The position numbers and the translations under genes are program-made. The notes under the pieces were generated by a model. It searched no databases and was not told the origin of the DNA. It saw only the letters and a list, made by a program, of their open reading frames with translations. Shown here one piece after another: positions 9,418 to 17,560 of a stretch of DNA of 64,000 nucleotides (the first letter of the stretch is position 1; each line of letters begins with the position of its first letter). This stretch comes from Chitinophagales bacterium. Its GTDB lineage: Bacteria > Bacteroidota > Bacteroidia > Chitinophagales > Chitinophagaceae. The DNA lies in the NCBI GenBank assembly GCA_015654695.1, contig JAATGJ010000068.1, positions 29,730-93,729 on the forward strand, written 5' to 3'.

Positions 9418-9855
9418 TTATGAAGCAATTTTTACCGCCTGCCTGGCCAGCAATTTCCACTGCTTATGATCTTTTTGAAAAATGAGCATGACAAGTAAAT
9501 GCACTTCTGCCGGTTTACCGCCATCATTGGTTTTGGCATTTAGTTTATGCCGCACAATAGCCGTCTTGCCGCTGATGCTGATTGTTTGATCTAACAGCTC
9601 AATAGTTACAAAATCAGATGCACCGCCTGCCAGTTTTTCAACAAATTCTTTTTTATCGTCCACATGCCCGCCCGAATGACCATAGCTTAGTTTATCCATC
9701 GCAATGCTTTCCAGGTCTGTTCTGTTTCCGTCTATCATGGCTTTACGCAATTTCTCTACGGCATTGGCTACTGCTGTTTCATCCCTGCTTTGTGCGTTTA
9801 TTGCTGTTGTTATTACCAGGCAAATGATACTTGTAAAAAATAATTTCCTTATCAT
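9418..9855 (-). CDS. Secreted NTF2-like / DUF4440 family protein
   Basis: A 145-residue protein with a signal peptide (residues ~1-21, ending AINAQS) and one NTF2-like (SnoaL/DUF4440) alpha+beta fold: AVANAVEKLRKAMIDGNRTDLESI, then LSYGHSGGHVDDKKEFVEKLA, ISISGKTAIVRHKLNAKT, and a final WKLLARQAVKI. Proteins of this type are small binding or enzymatic cones whose ligand varies widely. Bacteroidota have many exported copies next to sugar-catabolic genes. Here it stands alone between two gene remnants, so context gives little help. The fold call is good; the function is unknown. Confidence 0.75.
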   Translation of the reverse strand: MIRKLFFTSIICLVITTAINAQSRDETAVANAVEKLRKAMIDGNRTDLESIAMDKLSYGHSGGHVDDKKEFVEKLAGGASDFVTIELLDQTISISGKTAIVRHKLNAKTNDGGKPAEVHLLVMLIFQKDHKQWKLLARQAVKIAS

Positions 9856-9923
9856 GTTAAATTGTTTTTATAAATCTATTGAATTTGTTCCACCCCGGGC
9901 CAATCAAAATCGGCATAGCCTGA

Positions 9924-10140
9924 ATCATCAATCTGTGTTCCCTGGTACAAAAGAGTCCGAAACCTGATGCCATTCTTGCTCCTGGCGATAAACTCACTAC
10001 CGGCAACCTGCGTATATTGAAGGCGAAAAAAATAAAGGTCCCTGGTGACATAGGACTTATTGGTTTTTCCAACTCAGGTATTACTGAATTGATTGAGCCG
10101 CTCCTGTCTATTATCAAGCAACCCACAAAGGAACAAGCCG
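9924..10140 (+). pseudogene. Remnant of a LacI-family regulator (C-terminal effector domain only)
   Basis: On the plus strand, one open frame without a usable ATG reads KPDAILAPGDKLTTGNLRIL followed by KAKKIKVPGDIGLIGFSNS and ITELIEPLLSIIKQPTKEQ. This is the well-known end region of LacI/GalR regulators (VPEDIGIVGFDN... LTTI-QP), corresponding to about residues 245-315 of a ~340-residue protein. An in-frame stop lies at 9921-9923, and no DNA-binding domain is found upstream. After QPTKEQ the homology fades, and the frame runs into the end of the convergent phosphoesterase gene. A LacI regulator is often found at uronate/pectin loci of Bacteroidota, so this may be the former regulator of the neighbouring operon. 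Confidence 0.7.
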
Positions 10141-10185
10141 GTTATATGGGGCTCATGAAGCTTTGTCCGTTAAAATGTTTCAGCA

Positions 10186-11115
10186 TTATTTATTATACTC
10201 TGTCATTTCTCTTGCCGAGGTGCCATCGTTATATAATTCAATAACGGCATACGCAGGCGCAAATTCCTGGAAAGCCCCTTTCCACCAGTTGCCTGATACA
10301 GCGCCATTGCAACAATATTTTATGCCCAGGTAATCCAGTTCATCCTGCAGATGAATATGGCCACTAAGACAAACTTTTATATTCGGGTATTTCAGGAATA
10401 TTTTTTTTAGCGACATAAAATCAGTATGCATCAGGTTGCGTTGAATTTTAAGGTCGCCGTTTGCCTCTGTTTTATCAAAGAACAATCCTGCACAAATAGA
10501 AAGGATGGGGATATGCGATACAATGCAAATGAATTTATCCTTTGCTTGTTCCAGTTCCTGCTGCAACCAGTCTAACTGCTCAGGGTCAATGTATGCGATA
10601 TACCCCCCCGCAGGGTTCAATTGCGTGCTGTCCAAAACAAGGAAGTGCCATTTGCCTTTGGTAAAACTATAATAGCGTTTGGGCAATTGCAATGTTTCTA
10701 CCACCCATTGCTTACCGTAAAGTTTGTCGGCCTCAGGTTTATCATTTTTTATAAACCATCCCCACACATCATGATTGCCGATACAGTGATAAATGGGCAA
10801 GTTGTTTTCTTTTTCTAGGATAGTATGATAAAGGTCCCATTGTGCCTGTGTTTTTTGTTTGTCCGCTTCCAGGCTATCCATGATGGAATCACCGCCATTG
10901 ATGATAAAGTCAACTGTGGGTTTTAATGACTGCGCATGATGCAGGGCTTTTGCCATACCAGTTTCGGCAGCCAGATCCGGCTTTACATGAATATCTGTGA
11001 GGTAGGCAAACCGGATTTTGCCCGGCTTTTCATTTTGATCAGCAAAACTAATGGTGGGTAACAGGCTGCTGCCAATAACAGCAGCAGTATTCTGCAGGAA
11101 TGTACTTCTCTTCAT
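10186..11115 (-). CDS. Exported metallophosphoesterase (calcineurin-like)
   Basis: A 309-residue phosphoesterase with an N-terminal export signal (MKRSTFLQNTAAVIGSSLLPTISFA). All five metal-binding blocks of the calcineurin-like fold are present: YLTDIHVKP (DxH), INGGDSIMD (GDxx), CIGNHDVWGW (GNHD), IVSHIPIL (H) and CLSGHIHLQD (GHxH). Such enzymes cleave phosphomonoesters or diesters, and exported forms are found in many Bacteroidota; the substrate cannot be read from sequence. It is the third gene after the GH109 and kinase genes with a 50 bp gap that contains a perfect 13 bp inverted repeat, so its expression may be uncoupled from the other two. The activity class is firm, the substrate unknown. 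Confidence 0.83.
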   Translation of the reverse strand: MKRSTFLQNTAAVIGSSLLPTISFADQNEKPGKIRFAYLTDIHVKPDLAAETGMAKALHHAQSLKPTVDFIINGGDSIMDSLEADKQKTQAQWDLYHTILEKENNLPIYHCIGNHDVWGWFIKNDKPEADKLYGKQWVVETLQLPKRYYSFTKGKWHFLVLDSTQLNPAGGYIAYIDPEQLDWLQQELEQAKDKFICIVSHIPILSICAGLFFDKTEANGDLKIQRNLMHTDFMSLKKIFLKYPNIKVCLSGHIHLQDELDYLGIKYCCNGAVSGNWWKGAFQEFAPAYAVIELYNDGTSAREMTEYNK

Positions 11116-11117
11116 AG

Positions 11118-11151
11118 ATTATTTTGTTGTGAAAAAATACAACAAAATAAT
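11118..11151 (-). promoter_or_regulatory. Perfect 13-bp inverted repeat just upstream of the phosphoesterase start
   Basis: ATTATTTTGTTGT, an 8-nt AT-rich loop, then ACAACAAAATAAT. The arms match exactly. The hairpin ends 2 bp before the phosphoesterase ATG (on the minus strand) and lies about 15 bp past the kinase stop. No T-tract follows on the minus strand. It could hide the start codon as an RNA hairpin, act as an operator, or weakly terminate transcription. Confidence 0.5.
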
Positions 11152-11165
11152 TTTCTTTCTGTAAA

Positions 11166-12209
11166 CTAATTGAATCGGCTGAATAAGGTTTTTTTATCCA
11201 GCAAGCGGCTTAAAAGCGTTAATTGGTTTTTGGCCCTTATTAAATTATGCCCGGGATATTTTGCAACATAATACATATCATTATTAATATAATCAGCCAG
11301 GAACCGTACCGCCTGCATATAGATCATAAATTTCCCGGCATAAAAGAAATGCTTCTTCTCTGTTTCGGTAAGCTCATCTTTCATTTCCTCCAAATAACCC
11401 TGCACAATGGCTTTATAATAATCATCCCGGATTTCAATTTTACTGAAATCATTCTCTTCTTCACTCACAGGCGACAGATACGTTCGCATCATATCTCCCG
11501 CATCACTGATGAAATAGCCCGGCATCACTGTATCAAGATCTATCACACATAAACCTTTATCCTCTTTATCAAATAATATATTACTGATCTTTGTATCATG
11601 GTGGGTAACTCTCAGCCGGAAGGCCGGGTCGGTTTTCATTTGTTCATATACTTTCACAATGCCCGAATGATTGGATATTATTTTTATCAGTTCCTGTGAT
11701 TGGCTGATCCGTTCTGCATTTCCTTTTTTTAATGCAGCCAAAAACTGCTCGTAGCGCAATGCAAGATCATGAAAAGAAGGAATGGTGATTTTAAATCCGC
11801 TCAAATCTATACCGGAAAGCAAACGGGTAAATCTTCCAAACTGGGCAGCGGCTTGGTAAGCCTGTTCCGGGGTTTCCACCACATCTTTGGAGTGGGATCC
11901 GGCTACAAAAGGAAATAAACGAAAGAAACCTTCGCTTTTAATAAATACCATATTATCACCTGTTACTGAAAGAACAGGTGCGACAAACCTGTATGCCGGA
12001 TGGTACTGGCTGAGATAACCGGCTATCAATTTAATATTACCTGCTATATCCTGGGGTTGTTTAAAAACTTTCTGGTTGATCCGTTGCAGGATATAGGGTT
12101 TACCCGCAGATATCACTTTCCATGTATTATTGATCAGCCCGGTGCCAAATGATTCAATGCTTGTATCTTCTTCTTTAAGTCCGTAAGCGGGTAAAACAGT
12201 TCGAATCAT
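11166..12209 (-). CDS. NahK-like sugar kinase (aminoglycoside phosphotransferase fold)
   Basis: A 347-residue cytoplasmic kinase of the APH fold. The opening segment (IESFGTGLINNTWKV, then YILQRINQKVFKQP) closely recalls N-acetylhexosamine 1-kinases such as NahK. Catalytic elements are present: RVTHHDTKISNILFD (the HxDxxxxN loop) and VIDLDTVMPGYFISD (the metal-binding DLD in the position of DFG/DxD). Family length is about 350. It directly follows the GH109 gene (a 93 bp spacer) on the same strand. If GH109 releases N-acetylgalactosamine, a kinase phosphorylating that sugar at C1 would be a fitting next step. The fold is certain; the substrate is an inference from N-terminal similarity and neighbours. 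Confidence 0.78.
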   Translation of the reverse strand: MIRTVLPAYGLKEEDTSIESFGTGLINNTWKVISAGKPYILQRINQKVFKQPQDIAGNIKLIAGYLSQYHPAYRFVAPVLSVTGDNMVFIKSEGFFRLFPFVAGSHSKDVVETPEQAYQAAAQFGRFTRLLSGIDLSGFKITIPSFHDLALRYEQFLAALKKGNAERISQSQELIKIISNHSGIVKVYEQMKTDPAFRLRVTHHDTKISNILFDKEDKGLCVIDLDTVMPGYFISDAGDMMRTYLSPVSEEENDFSKIEIRDDYYKAIVQGYLEEMKDELTETEKKHFFYAGKFMIYMQAVRFLADYINNDMYYVAKYPGHNLIRAKNQLTLLSRLLDKKTLFSRFN

Positions 12210-12302
12210 TATTAAAAATAAGAAAGGAACACGGATTTAACGGATGATATAAATTATCACTGGTATATTTTGTAATCGCCGTATTCCGTATGCTATTTCA
12301 TT

Positions 12303-13658
12303 TTAATACTCGTCATTCAATGCAAATACAGGTTTGCGGTACATCCATTGCCCGCCGGTGAAATCAGGAAACTCAACTGTTTCATTACCGAGTTCAATTG
12401 ATTGTTCACTCAATGGAGTAATGGCGCTCCATGCCGCAGCATCATATACGTCCATCGGTGTAGCTGTTTTGCGCTTAATGGATTCAACAAATGAATGGAT
12501 AACAAAAAAATCCATGCCACCATGACCAGCGCCGGCTGTTTCTTTCGTCCACCTGGCCCATAATGGATGGTCATATTTATCCAGCCATGGTTTGGCCTCA
12601 TCCCATTGGTGGGACCTGGCTGATTTTTCCTGTATATAAATCCCTTTATTTACATCCATCCATAATCCTTCTGTACCCTGTACACGAAAACCTAAAGAAT
12701 AAGGTCTTGGCAAATTAGTATCGTGTTCCAGCAATATGGTTTCACCATTGGCGCAATTGATATGCGTTGTCACAACATCGCCTAATTTGAAATTCACTTT
12801 TGTATTAGGATGGTTTTCGCCTCCCTGTTTTACAATATAATTATGCAACCCTCTTGCTTTGGAAGAAAAGGAATTCAATGTAAGAAAGCGATTACCCCTG
12901 TTGATATTGATATAATGTGCGACAGGTCCGATACCATGTGTAGGGTAAAGATCGCCATTGCGGTGAACCGAATGATTGGTTCTCCATTTTGCTTCTGAAA
13001 ATCCTTTTTCGCCAAACTCCACCCCATGTCCGTAAGGGTTAATCCCATCATTGAACTTTACTTCACGCAGATCATGCTGGTAACCGCCCTGCAGATGAAT
13101 TAATTCACCAAACAATCCCTGCCTTACCATATTTAATACGGCCATCACATCACGCCGGTAACAAACATTTTCCATCATCATTACATGGGCGTTATATTTC
13201 TCCGCTGCTTTCACTACATCCCAGTGATCCTGTAATGTAATGCCCAGCATTACTTCCGTTCCCACGTATTTGATGCCTGCTTCCACCGAACCGATGATCA
13301 TCGGCTTATGCCATTCCCATGGCGTAGCGATGATCACTGCATCCATGCCTTTCGTGTCCACCAATTTTTTCCAGGCATAATTATCCCCTGTAAAAATTGG
13401 CGGCATCTTTTTACCGCTTTTAGTGATCATTTCTTTTGCCGTTTTCAGCATCCGGTCATCAACATCACAAATGGCCACCAGTTCCACATCCTCTCTTCCC
13501 AGCAACAATTCGAGATGGCTTTGTCCGCGCAATCCCGTACCGATCAATCCAATTTTTACTTTCGGATCTGCTGCCCTGGCAAATAAACTTCCTGGAGGTA
13601 ATATGGCAAATGAAGCCGCTGCAAGGCTGGTATTTTTGATAAAATCTTTTCTTCTCAT
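12303..13658 (-). CDS. Gfo/Idh/MocA-family protein, GH109-type (alpha-N-acetylgalactosaminidase candidate)
   Basis: A 451-residue exported oxidoreductase-fold protein. Start chosen at the ATG giving MRRKDFIKNTSLAAASFAILPPG, a twin-arginine-like export signal; an upstream in-frame ATG would add 23 hydrophobic residues before this signal. A Rossmann nucleotide-binding motif follows (KIGLIGTGLRGQSHLEL), with VAICDVDDRM, IIATPWEWHKPM and GTEVMLGITLQDHWDV. The C-terminal half holds YPTHGIGPVAHYININRGNR and, near the end, GHGGMDFFVIHSFVES and VEFPDFTGGQW, typical of GH109 enzymes, which cleave alpha-GalNAc with tightly bound NAD. It heads an operon with the NahK-like kinase. GH109 is a large subset of Gfo/Idh/MocA and activity was shown for only a few members, so substrate is provisional. 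Confidence 0.78.
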   Translation of the reverse strand: MRRKDFIKNTSLAAASFAILPPGSLFARAADPKVKIGLIGTGLRGQSHLELLLGREDVELVAICDVDDRMLKTAKEMITKSGKKMPPIFTGDNYAWKKLVDTKGMDAVIIATPWEWHKPMIIGSVEAGIKYVGTEVMLGITLQDHWDVVKAAEKYNAHVMMMENVCYRRDVMAVLNMVRQGLFGELIHLQGGYQHDLREVKFNDGINPYGHGVEFGEKGFSEAKWRTNHSVHRNGDLYPTHGIGPVAHYININRGNRFLTLNSFSSKARGLHNYIVKQGGENHPNTKVNFKLGDVVTTHINCANGETILLEHDTNLPRPYSLGFRVQGTEGLWMDVNKGIYIQEKSARSHQWDEAKPWLDKYDHPLWARWTKETAGAGHGGMDFFVIHSFVESIKRKTATPMDVYDAAAWSAITPLSEQSIELGNETVEFPDFTGGQWMYRKPVFALNDEY

Positions 13659-14087
13659 GTTATTTATTTTTTGAAAGCAGAAGGCTCTGAAAATGAAAGA
13701 TAGTTCAAAAAGAAAAAAACAAAACATCTGAAATGATCTTCAAAAATTCCCATTGGGCCAGGCTGATAGATTCTAATTTTTGTTAATTAACAAACCTTTA
13801 TACCCCTTATAGAAGCTTTCATTAAAAATTCAATTTTCACTACATACGCTTCTATCAACCTTGACCATCACTAAGATTTAAAAAATAAAAAACCACTTTA
13901 ACTAAGCTATGATGGTTCATGTAGCGCTAACCAGAGAATTATCTACCCCGATTTTTGCAGGATTTGATTGGTTTTATCACATTATAGGGTTCTTACTGAA
14001 TTTAATAACAAATTGATTTCCAAATAAGTCTGAATTTTTTTATTTTTGGAAAGGATGGACATTCCACTCTAAGCGATAATCATTATT
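13659..14087. other. AT-rich intergenic region between divergent GH109 and Fic-module genes
   Basis: No convincing gene is present. The left end must hold the GH109 promoter; GAAAGATA near 13695 (TATCTTTC on the minus strand) is a possible weak -7 element. The right end has TATTTTTG at 14041-14048, a good -7 element for the Fic module. The middle is AT-rich with no repeats or RNA genes seen. Confidence 0.5.
14041..14048 (+). promoter_or_regulatory. Bacteroidota -7 promoter element (TATTTTTG) before the Fic module
   Basis: TATTTTTG fits TAnnTTTG and lies 39 bp before the ATG at 14088. The nearest upstream TTG is at 14013-14015, giving a 25 bp spacer that is longer than usual, so only the -7 element is called. 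Confidence 0.4.
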
Positions 14088-14327
14088 ATGAATGAATTAG
14101 TCTTTATATCCGAAAGCATAAGATCGCTACAAAGTTTGTCAAAAAAGGAAACGATTTTCCTGGATGATATACAACAGGAGTTTCAAGCTGACCTGCAAAA
14201 TTATATTGCAGGGGAGACACTTTCTGCACGAAATGGAAAACTTATTATTGGCAATAATCTCTATAAAAAATGGCTTTCGAAAATAAGGACCAAGGGATTT
14301 GATTATGAAATAGATTTCAAACGATGA
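14088..14327 (+). CDS. Small unknown protein coupled to the Fic gene
   Basis: A 79-residue, mostly helical, lysine-rich cytoplasmic protein (MNELVFISESIRSLQSLSKK...) with no family I recognise. Its stop codon overlaps the start of the Fic gene in ATGA, so the two are translationally coupled. That arrangement is typical of a toxin-antitoxin or cofactor pair. However, the Fic protein already carries its own N-terminal inhibitory helix, so a second inhibitor would be unusual; the small protein could instead be a DNA-binding autoregulator or a scaffold. It lacks a signal peptide or membrane segment. It appears intact although the Fic gene downstream is frameshifted. Confidence 0.6.
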   Translation: MNELVFISESIRSLQSLSKKETIFLDDIQQEFQADLQNYIAGETLSARNGKLIIGNNLYKKWLSKIRTKGFDYEIDFKR

Positions 14328-15092
14328 CTATTTCTGAAAAATTCAATCATATTGAAACGCTGAAAAACGGGTTAGATAAGTTGAGGCCTCTGCAGGATTG
14401 GGACGATGCCTTCTTTAGAAAGGTAAAAATTGACTTCACGTACAATTCAAATAAGCTCGAAGGAAATACACTTACTTACGGTCAGACGATTAAATTGCTT
14501 AAAGATTTTGTAACTCCGAAGAATGCTGCCGCTGGTGAACTATTAGACATGATCAATCATCAAAAAATTTTGGATACTGTCTTTGCCAATTACAGATCGC
14601 AAAATATATCAGAAGATAATATTAAAGCTCTTCACAGAGAGTTAATGAAAGATATCGCGCAATGGGGAGATGATGGATTGTACAGCCCCGGCCAATACAA
14701 ATCCAACCGAAAAGATTCATACTTACTTGCTCCCCAACAGGGTATCAGGAGCAATGGATGAACTTATTCTTAAAACAAATCAACTGTTACAAAATACAAA
14801 TGTGAATAACGCAGGCCTACATGCGTTGTCTATTGCAACATTTTTCCACCAGCAATTTTTAAATGTCATACACCCTTTTAGTGATGGGAATGGTCGAATA
14901 GCCAGAATATTTATGAACATTATATTGCTTAAAAACGGATACCCCCCGATTTTTATCAAAGAAGTTAATAGACAGGACTACCTGAAGCGATTTGAGATTT
15001 CGGATAACGATATGACTCCGATGCTGGATTTTATGGGTGATAGATTAGTTGAAAGTCTCCAGGAAAAATCAGAGTTTATGAAATCTCAATAA
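14324..15092 (+). pseudogene. Fic-domain AMP-transferase gene, frameshifted
   Basis: Two overlapping frames together encode one class II Fic protein of about 255 residues. The first frame (14324-14761) contains the inhibitory helix motif SNKLEGN and the conserved helix HQKILDTVF; it ends early at 14759-14761. The second frame continues from about 14720 with YLLPNRVSGAMDELI and the intact catalytic loop HPFSDGNGR at 14871-14897, then ends at 15092. The shift lies about 14715-14735, just before the beta-flap region. Fic enzymes transfer AMP or other nucleotides onto target hydroxyls. As written, neither half would be active alone; the cause could be a true mutation, programmed frameshifting or an assembly error. 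The gene overlaps the small upstream gene by 4 bp. Confidence 0.75.
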
Positions 15093-15195
15093 CGGTTTTA
15101 ATTAAAACTCGTATCCTAAATACCTATTTTATCATTAATTTCTGGAGCCTGGCTTACGCTTACCACTAATGATTCGTTGCTTTTAAGTGCTGAGA

Positions 15196-15726
15196 TTATT
15201 TTTCGAGAATGTTTTTCAAAGTGGACAAACTAATATCCATATCTTTCGCAACATGTTTTTCCATTATTGGTATCATTATGTTCAAAGGATATTTCAATGT
15301 ACCTGCATTGCTCCAGTTTACTTTGGTTTGATTATCGGGTAGTGATTCTGTCTCCATGATTATACAGGCAATGGCAGCCATTGGTTTTACGAACCGAATT
15401 TCTGTTTCAATTCTTTCCCCTTCAATAATGTTCTTAATTTCCTTTTCTCCCATACCGGCGCTTTTATTTCCGCTCCAGGCATAAATATATCCAACTGTTC
15501 CGTCTGTTCCTTTGAATTCTCTTTTCCTGTCGGGACCGGCCATTGCGTGTTTGTTGAACTCGTCCTGGTGTTTGAGCAGTTTTATATAGTCAAATACTTT
15601 TTGCCGGGGCGCATTAATGATAATTTCACGTTTCACATAATGTTCCCTCTTCATGAAAAGCGCAATGATTAACAGAAAGGCAATGATGCCTGCCGCTACA
15701 AGCAGAATTATAATTATGGTATTCAT
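15196..15726 (-). CDS. SRPBCC-fold (START-like) protein with N-terminal membrane anchor
   Basis: A 176-residue protein: one transmembrane helix (residues ~3-25, IIIILLVAAGIIAFLLIIALF), then a START/polyketide-cyclase-like domain from about residue 32 (YVKREIIINAPRQKVFDYIKLL, the standard opening). Typical later parts are KGTDGTVGYIYAWSGNK and TKVNWSNAGTL. Members bind hydrophobic ligands or act as stress proteins, but most are uncharacterised. It is the third gene of a minus-strand set after a membrane-tethered LuxR regulator and DUF4199, with a 43 bp gap, and is likely under the same control. The fold is clear, the ligand unknown. Confidence 0.77.
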   Translation of the reverse strand: MNTIIIILLVAAGIIAFLLIIALFMKREHYVKREIIINAPRQKVFDYIKLLKHQDEFNKHAMAGPDRKREFKGTDGTVGYIYAWSGNKSAGMGEKEIKNIIEGERIETEIRFVKPMAAIACIIMETESLPDNQTKVNWSNAGTLKYPLNIMIPIMEKHVAKDMDISLSTLKNILEK

Positions 15727-15769
15727 TTTATTGTCTTTATTGTCTTTTTAAATTGCAGTTTCCTTCATT

Positions 15770-16336
15770 TTATTCCTGCCAATTTTTCATATTCTCTTCC
15801 TGTTTAATTTTTGCTGTTTTTCTTTTTAAGATTAATGAACTGATAATTGTTACAATCAACCCGACCGGTAAAATTTCGGCGTAAGTCATCATCGCATTAA
15901 AGAGTGGATTCTTTAACATCCTGGCGAAACTTGCCATTTCTTTTGTTTGCTTATCTATTTCTGCCGGGCTCGCCCCGCTTGCTTTCAGTTTGTCAAGCGT
16001 GTGTGCTGAATATTTTTCTGCAAAATCGGGTATGAAAAAAAAGTAGTCAATCAGCCACGCGATAACATAAATGGTGGAAGCGATTAAAACCATTATGATC
16101 CCTGTTTTAAACGCTTTGCCAAAACTGATAACGCCCCCATTGTATTTATCCCTGTAATTGCGAATGCCAACAAACACCAGTGAAAAGGCGATGAGCATAG
16201 AAGCATACCCGATGAGCATACTTGTGTCATAATCAACGTTGCCTTCGCAATGGCTTATGTAGTTGACAGTAAACAGCATTAAAATAGAAACAACAATGCC
16301 TGCAATAAGCCCGTAGATGATAATATTCTTTTTCAT
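15770..16336 (-). CDS. DUF4199 integral membrane protein
   Basis: A 188-residue protein with about four membrane helices (residues ~5-25, 38-60, 72-98 and ~140-165) separated by a short soluble stretch containing YSAHTLDKLKASGASPAEIDKQTKEMA. The arrangement, and the strand ISFGKAFKTGIIMVLIASTIYVI, match DUF4199, a family nearly confined to Bacteroidota. No function is established. It lies between the LuxR-type gene and the SRPBCC gene, with about 110 bp to the first and 43 bp to the second. No catalytic residues are seen, so a structural or sensory membrane role is more likely than enzymatic activity, but this is only an inference. Confidence 0.75.
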   Translation of the reverse strand: MKKNIIIYGLIAGIVVSILMLFTVNYISHCEGNVDYDTSMLIGYASMLIAFSLVFVGIRNYRDKYNGGVISFGKAFKTGIIMVLIASTIYVIAWLIDYFFFIPDFAEKYSAHTLDKLKASGASPAEIDKQTKEMASFARMLKNPLFNAMMTYAEILPVGLIVTIISSLILKRKTAKIKQEENMKNWQE

Positions 16337-16444
16337 TTTTTATTTTTTGTTAGTGCAAATGTGGCTGCTGCATGGCTTTTTCCGGTCATACTTTCGGCTA
16401 TTTTTATACTATTTCGCTTATTTTCATACCAAAGCAGGAGGCAC

Positions 16445-16939
16445 TTAAGGGATGAGATTTAACCTTTTTGCTTTTTCAACCGCCTGTGTCCGTCTTTTTA
16501 CATCTAACTTTTCAAAAATATTTTGAAGGTGTGTTTTGACGGTGCTTAGTGAGACGAAAAGTTTTGCTGCAATTTCCTGGTTGCTGTGTCCTTGTGCCAA
16601 TAAACCCAATACTTCCAACTCCCGTTTGCTTAGTTCAAGTTGGGAGACAAGTGATGTATCCAGAACAAAATTTTCATTCCTGTTTACATACACTTCTTTT
16701 TCTATTACTACGGTTTCAATTTTGGGTTTTGAAAGTTTTAAGGCAAGCCATATACCTAATGCAGTAAAAATGACCGCAATAAACCCGATATAGATTTCAA
16801 ATGAATGGTCAAATATTATAAAACGAAGTTCTAACCATTTAAGAAGAAACAGCAGAAAAGCCAAACTGATACTATAAATTATAGTCGCTTTATTCCTTAG
16901 CAATGAGTTTTTGTCATCTGCCATAATATAAATGTCCAT
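16445..16939 (-). CDS. Membrane-tethered LuxR-type transcriptional regulator
   Basis: A 164-residue protein with two transmembrane helices (residues ~20-38 and ~48-68), a short linker ([22 protein letters not shown]) and a C-terminal LuxR/NarL helix-turn-helix: [37 protein letters not shown], then [19 protein letters not shown]. There is no receiver domain, so it is not a normal response regulator. A direct membrane-to-DNA switch is implied, perhaps sensing membrane state or released by proteolysis. It probably controls the DUF4199 and SRPBCC genes that follow. The second ATG (six codons in) is an equally possible start. Confidence 0.78.
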   Translation of the reverse strand: MDIYIMADDKNSLLRNKATIIYSISLAFLLFLLKWLELRFIIFDHSFEIYIGFIAVIFTALGIWLALKLSKPKIETVVIEKEVYVNRNENFVLDTSLVSQLELSKRELEVLGLLAQGHSNQEIAAKLFVSLSTVKTHLQNIFEKLDVKRRTQAVEKAKRLNLIP

Positions 16940-17560
16940 GTTTTGCGGTTACTTTCAATTTACCACTTTTGCTCAAGCACGACCGCTAACTCATAAATAT
17001 ACGCAACGCAATAATCACGGTATGTCAATCATGCTTAAGTAAAGTTCATGGGTGCGTCTGAAAATCTTAAAATACCCTTCAATTTAAGTAAATTTCTGGA
17101 TGACATAGTCTATTAATAATCAACTCCCTAATGATAATGACTGAAGATGTGAAAAGGTAGTCTCAAACATTCACACCCGAAGCAAATTTTGAAAGATCGG
17201 AGAGAATTATACGAATTACCCGGCAATGCTGAACATTCATGGGGGAATAAAAACTTAAGGAATTATTTATCCCGGTTGCCTATAAAAGCTGCATTGGTTT
17301 TATAACCGGAAAATTCAGAACTATTTTGCCGCTTTCCCAGTCTTGCGAAAGGCATTAAATGTCTTTGTGGGTATTGTAGCCCCGAGGGTTGCAGGCTCTA
17401 ACCAAATTTTGCAACATTTAAGGGAATTGAGTGCATTACCGGATAATACCGGGCGTTAGTGGGTAATAAAAAGTTCCACGTTTTGAGATATGCTAAACGT
17501 CAATAACAACTGTCAGATTAAATACTAATTATTTCAAGTGACCGGCTGTTGCGCTTAGTT
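16940..17560. other. Intergenic region of about 620 bp with no gene seen
   Basis: No reading frame of usable length has recognisable similarity on either strand. A segment at about 17369-17390 (GTGGGTATTGTAGCCCCGAGGG) resembles the 3' flank and end of the tRNA-Arg near 18990 (GTGGTATTTGTAGTCCCGACAGG); this might be a decayed attachment-site duplicate but could be chance. Confidence 0.4.

Noticed and set aside
9857..10126. Minus-strand 89-codon ORF opposite the LacI remnant
   Set aside because: Its residues show no family and the opposite strand has clear LacI homology, so it is a shadow.
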